Part shown: piece after piece, positions 35,465 through 45,614 of the stretch
How the letters are laid out: every line of letters starts with the position of its first letter
Position numbering within the stretch: the stretch's first letter is position 1
Assembly: GCA_005799025.1 (NCBI GenBank)
Contig: SYHX01000073.1
Coordinates: 1 to 56,807 of the forward strand
Direction of reading: 5' to 3'
Length of the DNA: 56,807 bases
From: Bacteroidota bacterium
GTDB lineage: Bacteria; Bacteroidota; Bacteroidia; UBA7662
Translations under genes and position numbers: made by a program
Notes under the pieces: generated by a model
What the model saw: only the letters and a program-made list of their open reading frames with translations
Databases searched by the model: none
What the model was told of the DNA's origin: nothing

Positions 35465-37714
35465 CTATGGACGGTGTATCAACAAACGCTCCTGTCCAAA
35501 GTGGCCTTGATGAAGGACTTCAACCAGGTAAATACCTTGGGGCCACCCGGCTGTTTCCAAGTCAGCAATAGCGTTTCCGGCCTGCAAATACCATTGATCC
35601 TGATGATGCAAACGGCCTTGAGCATCCATAACACGAACAAGAACCTTGGCGTCCCCCTCCAAATCAAGAGCCAATCGGACCCTATCCGTACCAGGATTAG
35701 GGAAAATACGAAAACGGGTGCTTGAAATTTCGGTTAAAGGACGAATCGAAGAGCCTATGGAAGTCCCAAAACCATCAACATCGCTACGATTCCGCGGCTG
35801 TAATTTCCAATTCCCAAAGTTGTAAGTCAAAATGCCACGGATGAAATTCAAGCGCTGACGGAATGTCAGTGAATCCGTGTTGAAATTCTGACCGAGGTCA
35901 AGACTTGACAAGGAAACCCCGCCACGAACCCTTAAGCCTGCGGCGACCGATGAATCTGCATAAATACTGAATTCTCCAAAATTGCTGGGCGCATCCGGAT
36001 TTTGATTCACCACATAAACTGAATCAAACACTAACAAAGAGGATTCATGTGGTTCCGTATAAGAAAATCTCCTTGCCATAATGGAATCCATGGGTACGCG
36101 GAAAGCCGCATAGGGCTGGCCAGGAACAATAAACTGATAATCCAAAACTTCAAGGGTGGTAATACCGAAGTCTTCGACGACCAAGCCCTTTTTGATCCAA
36201 ATACTATCTCCCCTGAGACGGGTATCAATATCCGTTGAACCATTGTTATCAGGACGCAATGTGATTCCTGTCCAAGGTCCCACACCATCCTGGAAAATGA
36301 TCCTCCCGTAATCCGACGGATCCAGGGTGGACATGATTCTACCTCTGATTTGCATGCTGTCCAAAACCATGCCATCGTAAATAGAGCGACCGCCAATAAC
36401 CGGTGATTCTTGAATCTCCGATACTCGGGTAATTCCCCCGTTCATCACCCTAAACAACCCAAAGGATTGTATCGTATCTGGCTGTACCCCGTTATTGTTC
36501 TGATTATCGGTTGCACGGATATAGTAATGAAAAAATGCGCCGTTGGTGGTGAACACTGAGCCAGGAATGATCGCCTGAAAAGAATCCGGAGCGACCACGG
36601 TCATCGTAACCGAATCATAGAGACCTCCTGTAACACCTGGGGCATAAAATAATTTAGCAGCGGTCACCGAACCGTCCAAGTCCACAATGCGGGCTCCGAT
36701 GCGTACGGTATCCCCTACCTTGGGCACCGATGGACTCGCTTTCCAGTTGCTAATGAAGGGTGGCGATGCCATCACCGAACCGAGGTCAGATGGCGTCAAG
36801 GGGATTATTTCGTACCTCGGATACAAATTTCCAAAATTGGTTTCGGTAATCACACCCCGTACGTGAGAAAACACCTTGCCTTGTTGAACAAAGACCGGAG
36901 CACCGGGATTGGGCGGAACCGATGCCGTAGAAGAAACAAAAGGAGGGCGAAAGAATCGAATCGCATCGCGTACATTGATTTCGGAGCCTGAAGCATCCCT
37001 CAGCATCCAACTAACCCTACCACCCCCAAAAGTGCTTACGTTAGTTACCAACACATTATTAAACTGAACATACATGCCTTCGTAGGGTTCTCCACTAGGC
37101 TTTTGAATTTGTTGCGGTACGGCCGGATTGTTTGGATCATACACCATGAACAAATTCATAAAAGAAGGTCGGGGAGGCCGAGGCGCACCAAATCCCAAAA
37201 CTGTGCTGGCCACACCAATTAAATTCAATTGGGTTTCCCCTGAATTAGGCGAAGCATCTTGGTATTCTCCTACGATACCGGTACATTCCACGATATTGCC
37301 TACCTGGAAATTACTAAAAAAGCCAATCGCAGCGGAATCCGCAAGAATGGGCAAACGAACGAGCAGGCCCTTCCATACTCCATCCGCTAAACCCAAGGTA
37401 TCCACCAAGTAGGTCGCTTTCCAAGAGGTACTCAGGGCGTGATCTCTAGGATTTAAAATAACCATCCCCCGTACCCTGACTGTATCCCCCATAAAGCGGG
37501 ACAAAGTTTTGCCGGTGAGCAGGGTGTCTTGATTCACCCACTGAATTGAATCAATGGAACGCAAAGGGTACGTTTGAGCATTCGCCTGCTGGAATAATTG
37601 AAGGCCCAGCAATGCCACGCACAAGACCCAAAAATGCAGAAAACTTTTCGCGAAAGTCCCATTGGATGCAATTGCGAGTCCATGTCCTGGGGCAGAAGGT
37701 TGGTTTTTTATCAT
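35465..37714 (-). CDS. T9SS cargo with paired OB-like domains
   Basis: This 749-residue secreted protein has a signal peptide ending in QQANAQ, then an OB-like domain (about 60-170, with GDTVRVRGMVILNP and a stretch on the effect on cost), a second beta domain, an Ig-like domain (about 325-430, with DTVRIGARIVDLDGSVTAAKLFY), another OB-like domain (about 445-560, IRGRIMSTLDPSDYGRIIFQD) and a T9SS type A sorting domain (FRIFPNPGTDRVRLAL to the C-terminus, LLIHRP). The T9SS would place it on the cell surface or outside. No catalytic residues are seen. It is probably transcribed separately from the larger cargo upstream because a hairpin lies between them. Confidence 0.85.
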   Translation of the reverse strand: MIKNQPSAPGHGLAIASNGTFAKSFLHFWVLCVALLGLQLFQQANAQTYPLRSIDSIQWVNQDTLLTGKTLSRFMGDTVRVRGMVILNPRDHALSTSWKATYLVDTLGLADGVWKGLLVRLPILADSAAIGFFSNFQVGNIVECTGIVGEYQDASPNSGETQLNLIGVASTVLGFGAPRPPRPSFMNLFMVYDPNNPAVPQQIQKPSGEPYEGMYVQFNNVLVTNVSTFGGGRVSWMLRDASGSEINVRDAIRFFRPPFVSSTASVPPNPGAPVFVQQGKVFSHVRGVITETNFGNLYPRYEIIPLTPSDLGSVMASPPFISNWKASPSVPKVGDTVRIGARIVDLDGSVTAAKLFYAPGVTGGLYDSVTMTVVAPDSFQAIIPGSVFTTNGAFFHYYIRATDNQNNNGVQPDTIQSFGLFRVMNGGITRVSEIQESPVIGGRSIYDGMVLDSMQIRGRIMSTLDPSDYGRIIFQDGVGPWTGITLRPDNNGSTDIDTRLRGDSIWIKKGLVVEDFGITTLEVLDYQFIVPGQPYAAFRVPMDSIMARRFSYTEPHESSLLVFDSVYVVNQNPDAPSNFGEFSIYADSSVAAGLRVRGGVSLSSLDLGQNFNTDSLTFRQRLNFIRGILTYNFGNWKLQPRNRSDVDGFGTSIGSSIRPLTEISSTRFRIFPNPGTDRVRLALDLEGDAKVLVRVMDAQGRLHHQDQWYLQAGNAIADLETAGWPQGIYLVEVLHQGHFGQERLLIHRP

Positions 37715-37758
37715 GGTTTTCTAAAATAATGAAAATGTTGAAGGGAAATCTTAAATTA

Positions 37759-37794
37759 GGGCGCTCTGTCGATTAATCATTGAACAAAGCGCCC
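37759..37794 (-). terminator. Hairpin between the two T9SS cargo genes
   Basis: A perfect 7-bp GC-rich stem (GGGCGCT / AGCGCCC, arms 37759-37765 and 37788-37794) encloses a 22-nt loop. It lies 70-110 bases after the stop codon of the 1,664-residue cargo gene. The T tract after it is weak (TAATTT), so it is a possible rather than clear terminator. Confidence 0.5.
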
Positions 37795-37865
37795 AAAAGT
37801 AAGTTAGCGGAATGAAATCTAAATCAAATCTGGAAATTGAAGGAAAAAGTTTAATCCCAAGTCGT

Positions 37866-40800
37866 TCAAGGAGAAATAATCCATTTTAGGGGGCCTACAG
37901 TAGGCTGACCCGGCTCTTGAATCCTGACCCAGTAGGCTCCTGGTGGTAAATTGGGGGCGGTTATTCCACCATTTCGTAGCCCTTCACGGTGCCAAGGCCT
38001 CCCCACCACACCCAATGCCATGGGAAACCATTCTGCTTGAGCCTGACTTGACTCTTCGGGCTGTCCATTCCACTGCAAGACCTGGCCCGGCCGGATAGGA
38101 TTGGGGCCGAATAAAGGCAGGGTATTTTGTATAAATCTCCTGTTGGCTGCCTGACAATCAGGGTCTATGTAATTCTGTGGAACCCTGAGGATAAGCTGGT
38201 GAAGATTAGAATTCGGACCCCACAAGCAGGGGGATGGGGTATGCTTGTCACGGCCAAGGGCACAAATCCAATAGGCTTGAACGCGCTCCCACCGTAAATC
38301 AGGCAAAGCAGGTTTCCACGAAATCATAGTAATTTCCTTAGTCCGTGAAATTTGTTTCTGCCATACCAAGGCCTCGGATCCGTTGCGGAACATTTCCTGA
38401 CCACAAGTATTCATCCATTGCGTCCAACGACGTTGAGCATTCAAGAAAAAAGGATCTTGTATACCGCCAAAACGTTCCATCCATTCCAGCATCTCTAGGC
38501 TTAATTGGGCCCAATACTGAGTCAAAATGGAATAATTCGAAAGTCCATTGCAGGCAATCTCCATGCTTTGACAGGTGCTGTTCCATGCTCTCAACAGCGA
38601 TCTACGCCTATTCATCAAATTCAAGGGGGAGGGAATAGACCAATCGTTGGCGATTTCATGCAGGCCCTGAGCCAAGGCCTGCAAGGAGTCCGCAAAGGTG
38701 CGGCCCAAGGAAGCAAGGTTTCGTTCGCGTACATAGGCAGACCCACCTCCCGTTGCCATACGGTTTTGGCAAGCAAGCGCCGAAGAGCTTGACCCGCTGC
38801 TCAAATAAACCAAGGGGTTACCATCCCAATCCACCAAATTGGCAGGGATCAACCCTTGTCGCAGACTCATTCTATTCCCATGTAATTCCAATCCGTATAG
38901 TCCTCCCCGCTGAGGAATTAAATACTGCAAGGCCAATCCGCTCAGCATCCCATCCAGATGCCAACCTGTTCCACTAAAGGAATTTTCGCCATTTCGCAAA
39001 TAAAGTAAATCCACCTCCTCCAAATACAAAGCCGTACGGTTGTTACCAAATTGATTCAAAGCCCCATTGCCCAGCCATACCTGGGTATTCCCGGCATACC
39101 ATCCCGTCTCGTTACGAGAAAAACCGCTGCACATGACCTCTACCCTCAATTGTCCAAAGCTGAACATACCGGTGCGGTTGGAATCCAATCTGCATTCCTG
39201 CAACCGTAACAATGCACCTGCCTGACCCATCACATCCACCCCACTCACATGACCCACCCACTCTGATTGCAGCGCGCGGCTCAAACCAATGATGTCATAT
39301 CCTCGCCAACCAATACGGTTGTTTCGAAATCGGCAACGAAGCAATTCAATTCCCGCCGAATGAGTTTCCAAACCAATATCGTTACCTACGAATTCAAGAT
39401 CCCGAATTTGAGGCCTGGACATCACCCCAAAAAGGTGGAGCCTAAGGCCGGTTTGCATATTCGTGATTTGAACCTCCGAAAGATTCCTGAGGGCTGTGCC
39501 ATGAACCACCCATGCAGTCCCCGGTCTACGATTGGTATTTTCGCCAACCCGACAGCGTTGCACTGAAACCGAGCCGTAACATTCCCATGTGGAACCCGAA
39601 CTGATACGCACACTGCACGATTCCAACAAAACAGCATCTTGCAGCGACCCCAAATGCCAATGGCCCTCAATCACCAAACGTAAATGCTCGGCGGATCGCC
39701 CCCTTAATTCCAGGGAGGCAGCTGCCCCAAAAGACCAACGAGAAGAAGGATGCCTTGCAATTACCCAAAGGATCCCTCCCCCCATGGGGGCTAGACGGGC
39801 TCCGGGATGCAGGATTACCTGTCCGTGGATTTCGAGAATGGAAGAATCGCCTTGCAATTCCACCACAGCGCCGGGATGAATTTCCAAGACGGTACCGGTA
39901 TCCAGGCGTAACCTGTACCCGTTCTGTATGGTCAAACGACTACCTCGACGAAGAATCAAACGAGTCCCGGACGCAAAACGAACCGTGGAAGCATCATAAC
40001 CCCAGCCACCGCCGGGCCGCCCTATTTGCATTAGGGCATCCGTCCCGAGTTCAACCCGAACGGAATCGCAGGCGCTTGCTACCGTTGCAATTTCCCTGTC
40101 TGCATTCGTAGGCAAAAAACGTGTATGCGCAACCTCGTTCACCCGCAGTGGCCCACCTCCAAATATGCGTAATCCTGAACCCGCTCCAAGACTTAAGGAT
40201 GGAATGCGAATATCCGAGTTGAATGGAAGGTATGGTACGGAAAGAAGATGCCAACCTAAATCTAGGGTATCACCTTGTACCAAGGTAAGGGGTCTTGAAG
40301 GATTCGTGCTCGATGAACGCATCCAATCCATGGCCCTGCCTGCCCATGTTCGGTAAACCATCGCGTGCGGATCATTGGCATGATGCTCACCCCACAAAGG
40401 CCTGCTTATCCAACGTTCAAAATTGAATGGGCTCCAAGGAGATAGAATGGAAACCACAGGCACAAAGGGCGATGATATAATGTTCAGCGCTGAAACCGAA
40501 CTCACGAAAGTATGCAGGGAGACAGGTTCGGTACTTTGTACAAAACGGTCAGCGCTCACCACTCCAAAGTTGGAATAGTCTCCAGGAACATAATCCACAC
40601 CCCACCGAGGTGCCGTATTGATCACCGAGTAAACGCCCAAACGATTCCGATCAAGGTGACTTTGCCAATCTCCTTCCAACATGGTTCGAAAACGATTGTG
40701 GATCCCTGCGGCAACCAACTGCCTTGATATCAAAAACCAAGGAGTCCACGGTGGATAGGCCATGATGGCAATTTTATGAATCAACGTATTCAACGCCAAG

Positions 40801-42860
40801 GAACCAAGACCTTTGAGGTAGTTTCCGTATTGACGCTGTATATCTGCAAAATTGGTTTGAATATCGTTTCCGGCAAGGTAAACCGTATCCAAGGCCGGTA
40901 GATTTGGCGAATGAACCAAGACATGGCCTCGGTTTCGAAACAGGTACATCCTTTGAGAACCCATATCCCTGAACGAACGAAAAGGCAAGGGAAAAGTGCA
41001 AGGCGCCCATACTCCTGCATCCATCGCAAAGGCAATTTCTCCGGATCGAATACTGTCCAAGGGTGCTGAGGCATGCCTTCCTTGCCGCAAACCTGCCAAT
41101 GATCCGTTAGTAAAGGCATAATTGCGGGACTGTAAAGGCAAACCCAAAGAATCCAACAGGGCCATAAGCCTATGGTGAAATTGCTGCAAGGTTGTGTCAT
41201 AATGGTAAATGAGCATTTGAGAGGCGGCCGGAGATCGCAACACATAATGCAGTTGCTGACGATTCCGCTCCAAACGTCCCATTAAATTCCCCCGAAGGAC
41301 CCCATCTACCAAAGCATGCTGGGCACTCAACGGAAGATTAGCGCCTCGGTGTGGTGTGGATAAGGTACCAAATGAAGAGACCCCATGACAACAACCGGAT
41401 AATTCCATTTGACGCAAAGCCACCCTGGCAATCAATCCTCCCATGCTCGCTCCAACAACATGTATGGGCGCGGTCAAAGGTGTCAAACCTGCCGCTGTAC
41501 GGGTCGAGTCGCATATTTTCTTGATTTGTTCTAACAACGAAATAAGAGCTGCGGAATTCTTCTCCACCGAAGCATGATTGCTTTGAAAATCCACAAAAAC
41601 CAGATCAAAGCCTTGTCTTTCCAGAGAATCCAAAAGCATAGGTAATTCTGCCAATTGACGGTAACGTTCAGGGAAAGCACCCGAACTCACTGAGGACCAA
41701 TGGATATCCCCGTAACCTTGATGATTACCGGGCACATCCTCGTTGGAACCGTTCACCCAAACGCCGCCCTCGAATCCTTCCACCACCACGACGGGCTGCC
41801 GTAATCCATACGGGGTATACCGTGACCGCTTGAGGAAAGCTACGGCTTTGCCCATATTCGATGCGGATAGGGACCTGCATGCCGTTGGTCCGCTGTTCAA
41901 AATTCGGTCTGGAGCACCCCATCGCATTTCGGCCCATTGCAAAGGAATATTGGTTGATTGGTCTCCAAGGATCAGGCCATTGGCTTGAACCCAACGAACC
42001 TTTACGGTCTTGTGCCCAAAATGCGTGTACTGCCATTGCAATACTTGACCTGGCCAAACCCTGCGCCAGCCCATACCATCCCCCATGTCCACCTGAGGGT
42101 AGGAGCCGGAATCGTTACTTACCCAGAAGGCGGGCGGAACCATAAGACGAAGCACTTGGTTGGCCCTGGTGCCGTACAAAATCGCTCGATCCAAAACAGC
42201 TTGCACAAAATGCCTTCGGATAGACCATCCGCCCAAAACTTCCGCTGTATCAGGGGTAAAGAGTGTATCCATTACCACATAAGTCGGCACTGCTCCGTTA
42301 GGAAACCAAAGGGTGTCACGAAGACGACGCGGTGCAAGGGCCAACATCAGTCGATCCGCCAAAGAATCGTAAGTCAGCAGGCCCTTATCCAATGCTGAAT
42401 CTGCAATTTCACGATGCCTTAGATTCATCAATCGCAACTGCAAGTCCATGATGGGCACTCTTTGAATAACCGGCATCTGGATCTGACCCGCATATCGAAC
42501 ACTATCCGCATAATCATTCATCCCCTCCGGCCTCAGCCTCATAAAATTCGAGGTCGAATAGGCTCCGTAATAAAAGAGCCTGTAATACTCCTCCCAATCC
42601 GTCAAATCCGCAGGTTCCTGACGGTAAGGCGTATAGCGGTCTGGATTCAAGCCGCTGGGATTTCGTAAAAGAGATAGAGGACTTCGGTCCACCAAGATTA
42701 ATTCCGGAACATAAGGTTGCAAAGGGGCATAGCGGTTGATATGCCTCCATTCATTAGGAGTCTGGGCAAACAAACCCTGAGTCCCTAGCTCCAACAGTCT
42801 CAGCAAAAGGAAAACAGAAATTGACCCGAACCATGCGGGAATTTTAAAAATAATTTTCAT
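37866..42860 (-). CDS. Giant T9SS cargo: alpha/beta-hydrolase plus beta-helix stalk
   Basis: The ATG at 42860 opens a 1,664-residue protein with a signal peptide (KIIFKIPAWFGSISVFLLLRLLE to FAQ). Residues about 360-560 form an alpha/beta-hydrolase/lipase-like domain: VVVVEGFEGG, VFVDFQSNH, the nucleophile Ser472 in VVGASMGGLIARVAL, and FGTLSTPHRGA. About 860-1350 is a parallel beta-helix-like region of short repeated strands (GLETHSAGIELLRCRFRNNRIG and similar). The C-terminal about 75 residues are a divergent T9SS sorting domain (FGPNPIRPGQVLQW to LKWIISP). Function is unknown; a surface esterase on a stalk is a reasonable guess. The ATG at 42914 would add 18 residues before the signal sequence. 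Confidence 0.82.
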   Translation of the reverse strand: MKIIFKIPAWFGSISVFLLLRLLELGTQGLFAQTPNEWRHINRYAPLQPYVPELILVDRSPLSLLRNPSGLNPDRYTPYRQEPADLTDWEEYYRLFYYGAYSTSNFMRLRPEGMNDYADSVRYAGQIQMPVIQRVPIMDLQLRLMNLRHREIADSALDKGLLTYDSLADRLMLALAPRRLRDTLWFPNGAVPTYVVMDTLFTPDTAEVLGGWSIRRHFVQAVLDRAILYGTRANQVLRLMVPPAFWVSNDSGSYPQVDMGDGMGWRRVWPGQVLQWQYTHFGHKTVKVRWVQANGLILGDQSTNIPLQWAEMRWGAPDRILNSGPTACRSLSASNMGKAVAFLKRSRYTPYGLRQPVVVVEGFEGGVWVNGSNEDVPGNHQGYGDIHWSSVSSGAFPERYRQLAELPMLLDSLERQGFDLVFVDFQSNHASVEKNSAALISLLEQIKKICDSTRTAAGLTPLTAPIHVVGASMGGLIARVALRQMELSGCCHGVSSFGTLSTPHRGANLPLSAQHALVDGVLRGNLMGRLERNRQQLHYVLRSPAASQMLIYHYDTTLQQFHHRLMALLDSLGLPLQSRNYAFTNGSLAGLRQGRHASAPLDSIRSGEIAFAMDAGVWAPCTFPLPFRSFRDMGSQRMYLFRNRGHVLVHSPNLPALDTVYLAGNDIQTNFADIQRQYGNYLKGLGSLALNTLIHKIAIMAYPPWTPWFLISRQLVAAGIHNRFRTMLEGDWQSHLDRNRLGVYSVINTAPRWGVDYVPGDYSNFGVVSADRFVQSTEPVSLHTFVSSVSALNIISSPFVPVVSILSPWSPFNFERWISRPLWGEHHANDPHAMVYRTWAGRAMDWMRSSSTNPSRPLTLVQGDTLDLGWHLLSVPYLPFNSDIRIPSLSLGAGSGLRIFGGGPLRVNEVAHTRFLPTNADREIATVASACDSVRVELGTDALMQIGRPGGGWGYDASTVRFASGTRLILRRGSRLTIQNGYRLRLDTGTVLEIHPGAVVELQGDSSILEIHGQVILHPGARLAPMGGGILWVIARHPSSRWSFGAAASLELRGRSAEHLRLVIEGHWHLGSLQDAVLLESCSVRISSGSTWECYGSVSVQRCRVGENTNRRPGTAWVVHGTALRNLSEVQITNMQTGLRLHLFGVMSRPQIRDLEFVGNDIGLETHSAGIELLRCRFRNNRIGWRGYDIIGLSRALQSEWVGHVSGVDVMGQAGALLRLQECRLDSNRTGMFSFGQLRVEVMCSGFSRNETGWYAGNTQVWLGNGALNQFGNNRTALYLEEVDLLYLRNGENSFSGTGWHLDGMLSGLALQYLIPQRGGLYGLELHGNRMSLRQGLIPANLVDWDGNPLVYLSSGSSSSALACQNRMATGGGSAYVRERNLASLGRTFADSLQALAQGLHEIANDWSIPSPLNLMNRRRSLLRAWNSTCQSMEIACNGLSNYSILTQYWAQLSLEMLEWMERFGGIQDPFFLNAQRRWTQWMNTCGQEMFRNGSEALVWQKQISRTKEITMISWKPALPDLRWERVQAYWICALGRDKHTPSPCLWGPNSNLHQLILRVPQNYIDPDCQAANRRFIQNTLPLFGPNPIRPGQVLQWNGQPEESSQAQAEWFPMALGVVGRPWHREGLRNGGITAPNLPPGAYWVRIQEPGQPTVGPLKWIISP

Positions 42861-43008
42861 CGTAGAAGAGTCTAAAAAGTGCTTCAAATGCGCTATAGGC
42901 AGATTCAAATGCAACCTCTATCCAGGACATCCGGCCACTCAGGAAAAAGGTTTGATTGTCGAGCCAATGTTAATGGCCTCGAGCGAGTCAAAAAAGTACA
43001 ATAGGACC

Positions 43009-43650
43009 TCAAGGGGCCCAGGTCCACTCCAAGGTGTCCAAGGGAGGCACCGTCAAGGTATAGGAAGAAACCACTACACTCGCCCCAATACTAGGGCGAT
43101 AAGTCACCTGAACCTGCAGCGGCATCACGGAATTCCATGGGATAATTCTCTCGATAAAATTCGATTGATACAGCGTCTCGATCCATGAACCTGCCTGAAT
43201 CATTGCCAAGCCCCCTTGACCCATTTTCTCCAAGTTCATCTGCAATCGTAGCCAACCCAAGGCAGGTAATTCAATACGCAAATTGGTCATGGAACGGGAG
43301 GTTAGCAAAGGCATTGAATTTGGCTCAAAATGCTTAGGGGGGATGTCGCGCAAGACCATACGCAACCTATCAGGATTATCCTTACATGGAAAACGAAGTT
43401 CAAAAAAACCAGACGAATCAGTGGCCCATGCGACCATAGGATTACGTCCTTCGAAATCGCTGCTGTAACATAAAGCAAGGTTGACCGGAGACCCTACAGG
43501 CCATTCAGTCCCCGCTGTTACCACTCTACCCGCGATTCTGTAATCCGGTTCTATTTTGTCCTTGGAAGTACATGCGATACCCAAACTTATCATCAATACC
43601 CATCCTGCTAACCTCTTGCCAAGTCGATATAACCATGTTTCCCTTTTCAT
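43009..43650 (-). CDS. Lipoprotein with a carboxypeptidase-regulatory-like Ig fold
   Basis: The 213-residue product has a signal region KRLAGWVLMISLGIAC with lipobox GIAC. The mature part begins IAGRVVTAGTEWPVGSPVNLAL and continues ATDSSGFFELRFP, the pattern of carboxypeptidase-regulatory or transthyretin-like beta-sandwich domains, which are common on Bacteroidota surface proteins. Function is unknown. The gene is upstream of the large T9SS cargo on the same strand, with 148 bases between them. A near-consensus TACCTTCG (minus strand 43662-43655) lies only about 5 bases before the ATG. Confidence 0.7.
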   Translation of the reverse strand: MKRETWLYRLGKRLAGWVLMISLGIACTSKDKIEPDYRIAGRVVTAGTEWPVGSPVNLALCYSSDFEGRNPMVAWATDSSGFFELRFPCKDNPDRLRMVLRDIPPKHFEPNSMPLLTSRSMTNLRIELPALGWLRLQMNLEKMGQGGLAMIQAGSWIETLYQSNFIERIIPWNSVMPLQVQVTYRPSIGASVVVSSYTLTVPPLDTLEWTWAP

Positions 43651-43761
43651 AAAACGAAGGTATCAGGTTAAAAAAGCATTATTCGGTAAATAACGCTTAG
43701 CACAGCTACTTAAAGGCTAAACAATTTGACCAAAGAAGATGCATGGCTTAATATTGCAATA

Positions 43762-45024
43762 ATGAAGCTAAAATTGATTCTACTATGGATATGTGCCTTG
43801 AATTTCATAGGTCCAATCAAAGGGCAAAATAACCTCCGTGATTTGCTCCAACAAGTTAGTGTGAAACATGACTTAATGGGCGGCTCTCTCGTTATTTTTA
43901 ATGACGAAAAAATCCTTGCGGAAGGTTACTACGGAAGATCTGATTATCGTCGAAGAATTGCAACCAATTCCCGTACCATCTACAGAGTAGCCAGCATTTC
44001 TAAGATGATCACTGCAATTGCCATGATGCAATTGATTGAAAAAAACGTATGCAGTCTAGATAAAGATGTTAGCCAAATTTTAGGATATTCCGTACAGAAC
44101 CCCTCTTATCCTCATAATCCCATTACCGTAAGGATGCTGCTATCTCATACTTCTGGTATTACCGATAGCAAAAGCTACAGCCAATTTATATCCTCCACGA
44201 CAAACGAAAAGTCAATACCAAACCTATACGAAATCCTCAATAAGGAAGGAATATACTATTCCGACCTAACGTATTCCCCAGATAAACCAGGTACTTACTT
44301 TCAGTATTCCAATATTAACTATGTTATCGTTGCCACGATTATCGAGAAAATTACCCGCGAAAGATTTGATCATTATTGCAAAAAGAATATCTTTAACATC
44401 CTAGACCTAAAGGCTTCTTTCAATCCGCAAGCCATTAAAAATGTTAACAATGTCGCCGTCCTATATCGCAAAAAAGACGGCCAATGGCTACCACAAACGG
44501 ATAATTTTAAAGGGAAAAGGCCAAACCTACAAAACTTAAGTGGGTACATCGCTGGAATCAATGCCGGCAGACTAGGCCCACAGGGCTCGCTTCGTTCAAG
44601 CGCCAAGGATATCGCCAAAATAATGATATCACTGAACAAAAATCCACAAAAACAAAGTAAAGTCTTGCTAAGAAAATCAACAGTGGATACCATGTACTCA
44701 AGTCAATGGATAGAACAAGATTCCAATGGAAATAATTATAACGGCCTTTTCCGAAATTGGGGTCTAGGTATTCACCGTTTGACAGGAAAACCAAACGCTG
44801 ATATTGCCCTGCCCAATAGTCGCCTCATGTTGGGTCATTGCGGTGAAGCTTACGGACTAATCAGCGCGGCTTACTACGACCCTGAAAGAAAACTAGGATT
44901 TGTATTTATTACCAATGGAGTTGGACAAAGTCTCATGCAAAGCAACAAATCAGCGTTTTACACAGTGGAAAAAGATGTTTTTGATGCTGTAGAAAATTAC
45001 TTTGCCTCTTCACTGAGAAAATAA
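43762..45024 (+). CDS. Class C beta-lactamase-family serine hydrolase
   Basis: The 420-residue protein has a signal peptide ending near GQ (KLKLILLWICALNFIGPIKGQ) and the serine beta-lactamase/DD-peptidase fold: SxxK as Ser78-Ile-Ser-Lys81 in RVASISKM, YxN in YFQYSNINY, and HCG in LGHCGEAYGL in place of KTG. Such proteins act as D-amino acid peptidases, esterases or lactonases. The ATG at 43762 is preferred to the upstream TTG at 43726. The gene is visibly richer in A/T than its neighbours, which hints at recent arrival. It is divergent from the lipoprotein gene at 43650. Confidence 0.85.
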   Translation: MKLKLILLWICALNFIGPIKGQNNLRDLLQQVSVKHDLMGGSLVIFNDEKILAEGYYGRSDYRRRIATNSRTIYRVASISKMITAIAMMQLIEKNVCSLDKDVSQILGYSVQNPSYPHNPITVRMLLSHTSGITDSKSYSQFISSTTNEKSIPNLYEILNKEGIYYSDLTYSPDKPGTYFQYSNINYVIVATIIEKITRERFDHYCKKNIFNILDLKASFNPQAIKNVNNVAVLYRKKDGQWLPQTDNFKGKRPNLQNLSGYIAGINAGRLGPQGSLRSSAKDIAKIMISLNKNPQKQSKVLLRKSTVDTMYSSQWIEQDSNGNNYNGLFRNWGLGIHRLTGKPNADIALPNSRLMLGHCGEAYGLISAAYYDPERKLGFVFITNGVGQSLMQSNKSAFYTVEKDVFDAVENYFASSLRK

Positions 45025-45065
45025 ATTATCTCAAATTGTTTGATCAATTTCAGCTATTAATAAAT

Positions 45066-45512
45066 TTAATGTAAATCCCGAACCGCACGCACATGACGCG
45101 TGTATTTCTTGTCATAGTCATCGTTGTCTCCATCGTAGCTTTGTCCACTTCCAAAACCGAGGCTCCAAGCGTCATTTGCTCCTTTCAACGAACTACTCCA
45201 ATACAAACGGTCATCTTTAAAATTTCCTCTCTTTTTGAGGTGAATCTGTTTATGCATTGCCTCAAGTTCTTCTTTACTCGGTAAACGCCAGCCATCCCCT
45301 AGGTCTTTACAAGCTTTCATAGCATCATGCCAATTCAAATCCGCGGGAAAATCCTCTTTAGCTATTTGAATTGTCTTCCCATAAAACATAAAAGCCTCAT
45401 ACCCGCCTTCAGTTGATGGCCCTTTCACGGTATCGACTTTCATCTCCTCAGTAGATGCCCCATCACCACACCCCGCAAAGATCAATGCAAGCAATAAAAC
45501 AGCGTATTTCAT
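45066..45512 (-). CDS. Lipoprotein with a DUF1566 (Lcl C-terminal) domain
   Basis: The ATG at 45512 gives a 148-residue lipoprotein: KYAVLLLALIFAGC with Cys15. The mature part is a DUF1566 domain: DLNWHDAMKACKDLGDGWRLPSKEEL, then LYWSSSLKGANDAW, then RHVRAVRDLH. DUF1566 is a C-type-lectin-like fold found in surface proteins, often in many copies per genome; binding partner unknown. It has its own promoter. Confidence 0.85.
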   Translation of the reverse strand: MKYAVLLLALIFAGCGDGASTEEMKVDTVKGPSTEGGYEAFMFYGKTIQIAKEDFPADLNWHDAMKACKDLGDGWRLPSKEELEAMHKQIHLKKRGNFKDDRLYWSSSLKGANDAWSLGFGSGQSYDGDNDDYDKKYTRHVRAVRDLH

Positions 45513-45533
45513 AGGTATTGGTTTTAGCCTACC

Positions 45534-45564
45534 CAAAGATACCTTGCTTGAAAGCTGTGTTCAA
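45534..45564 (-). promoter_or_regulatory. DUF1566 gene promoter
   Basis: The minus strand reads TTG (45564-45562), a 20-bp spacer and TATCTTTG (45541-45534), close to the TTTG-N19-TAnnTTTG consensus. The predicted leader is about 15 nt. Confidence 0.5.
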
Positions 45565-45614
45565 GCCGTAGGAAGGAATCTTTTGAGGCCGTTTGCATGC
45601 AAATTGAATGCACA

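Noticed and set aside
45033..45050. A/T hairpin AAATTG/CAATTT between the convergent serine hydrolase and DUF1566 genes, considered as a terminator.
   Set aside because: The stem has only A/T pairs in five of six positions and no T tract follows on either strand.
45066..45512. DUF1566 lipoprotein considered as a retroelement target, because the fold is used by some variable proteins.
   Set aside because: No template repeat or reverse transcriptase is present in the window, and the C-terminal codons show no excess of adenine-derived changes by eye.
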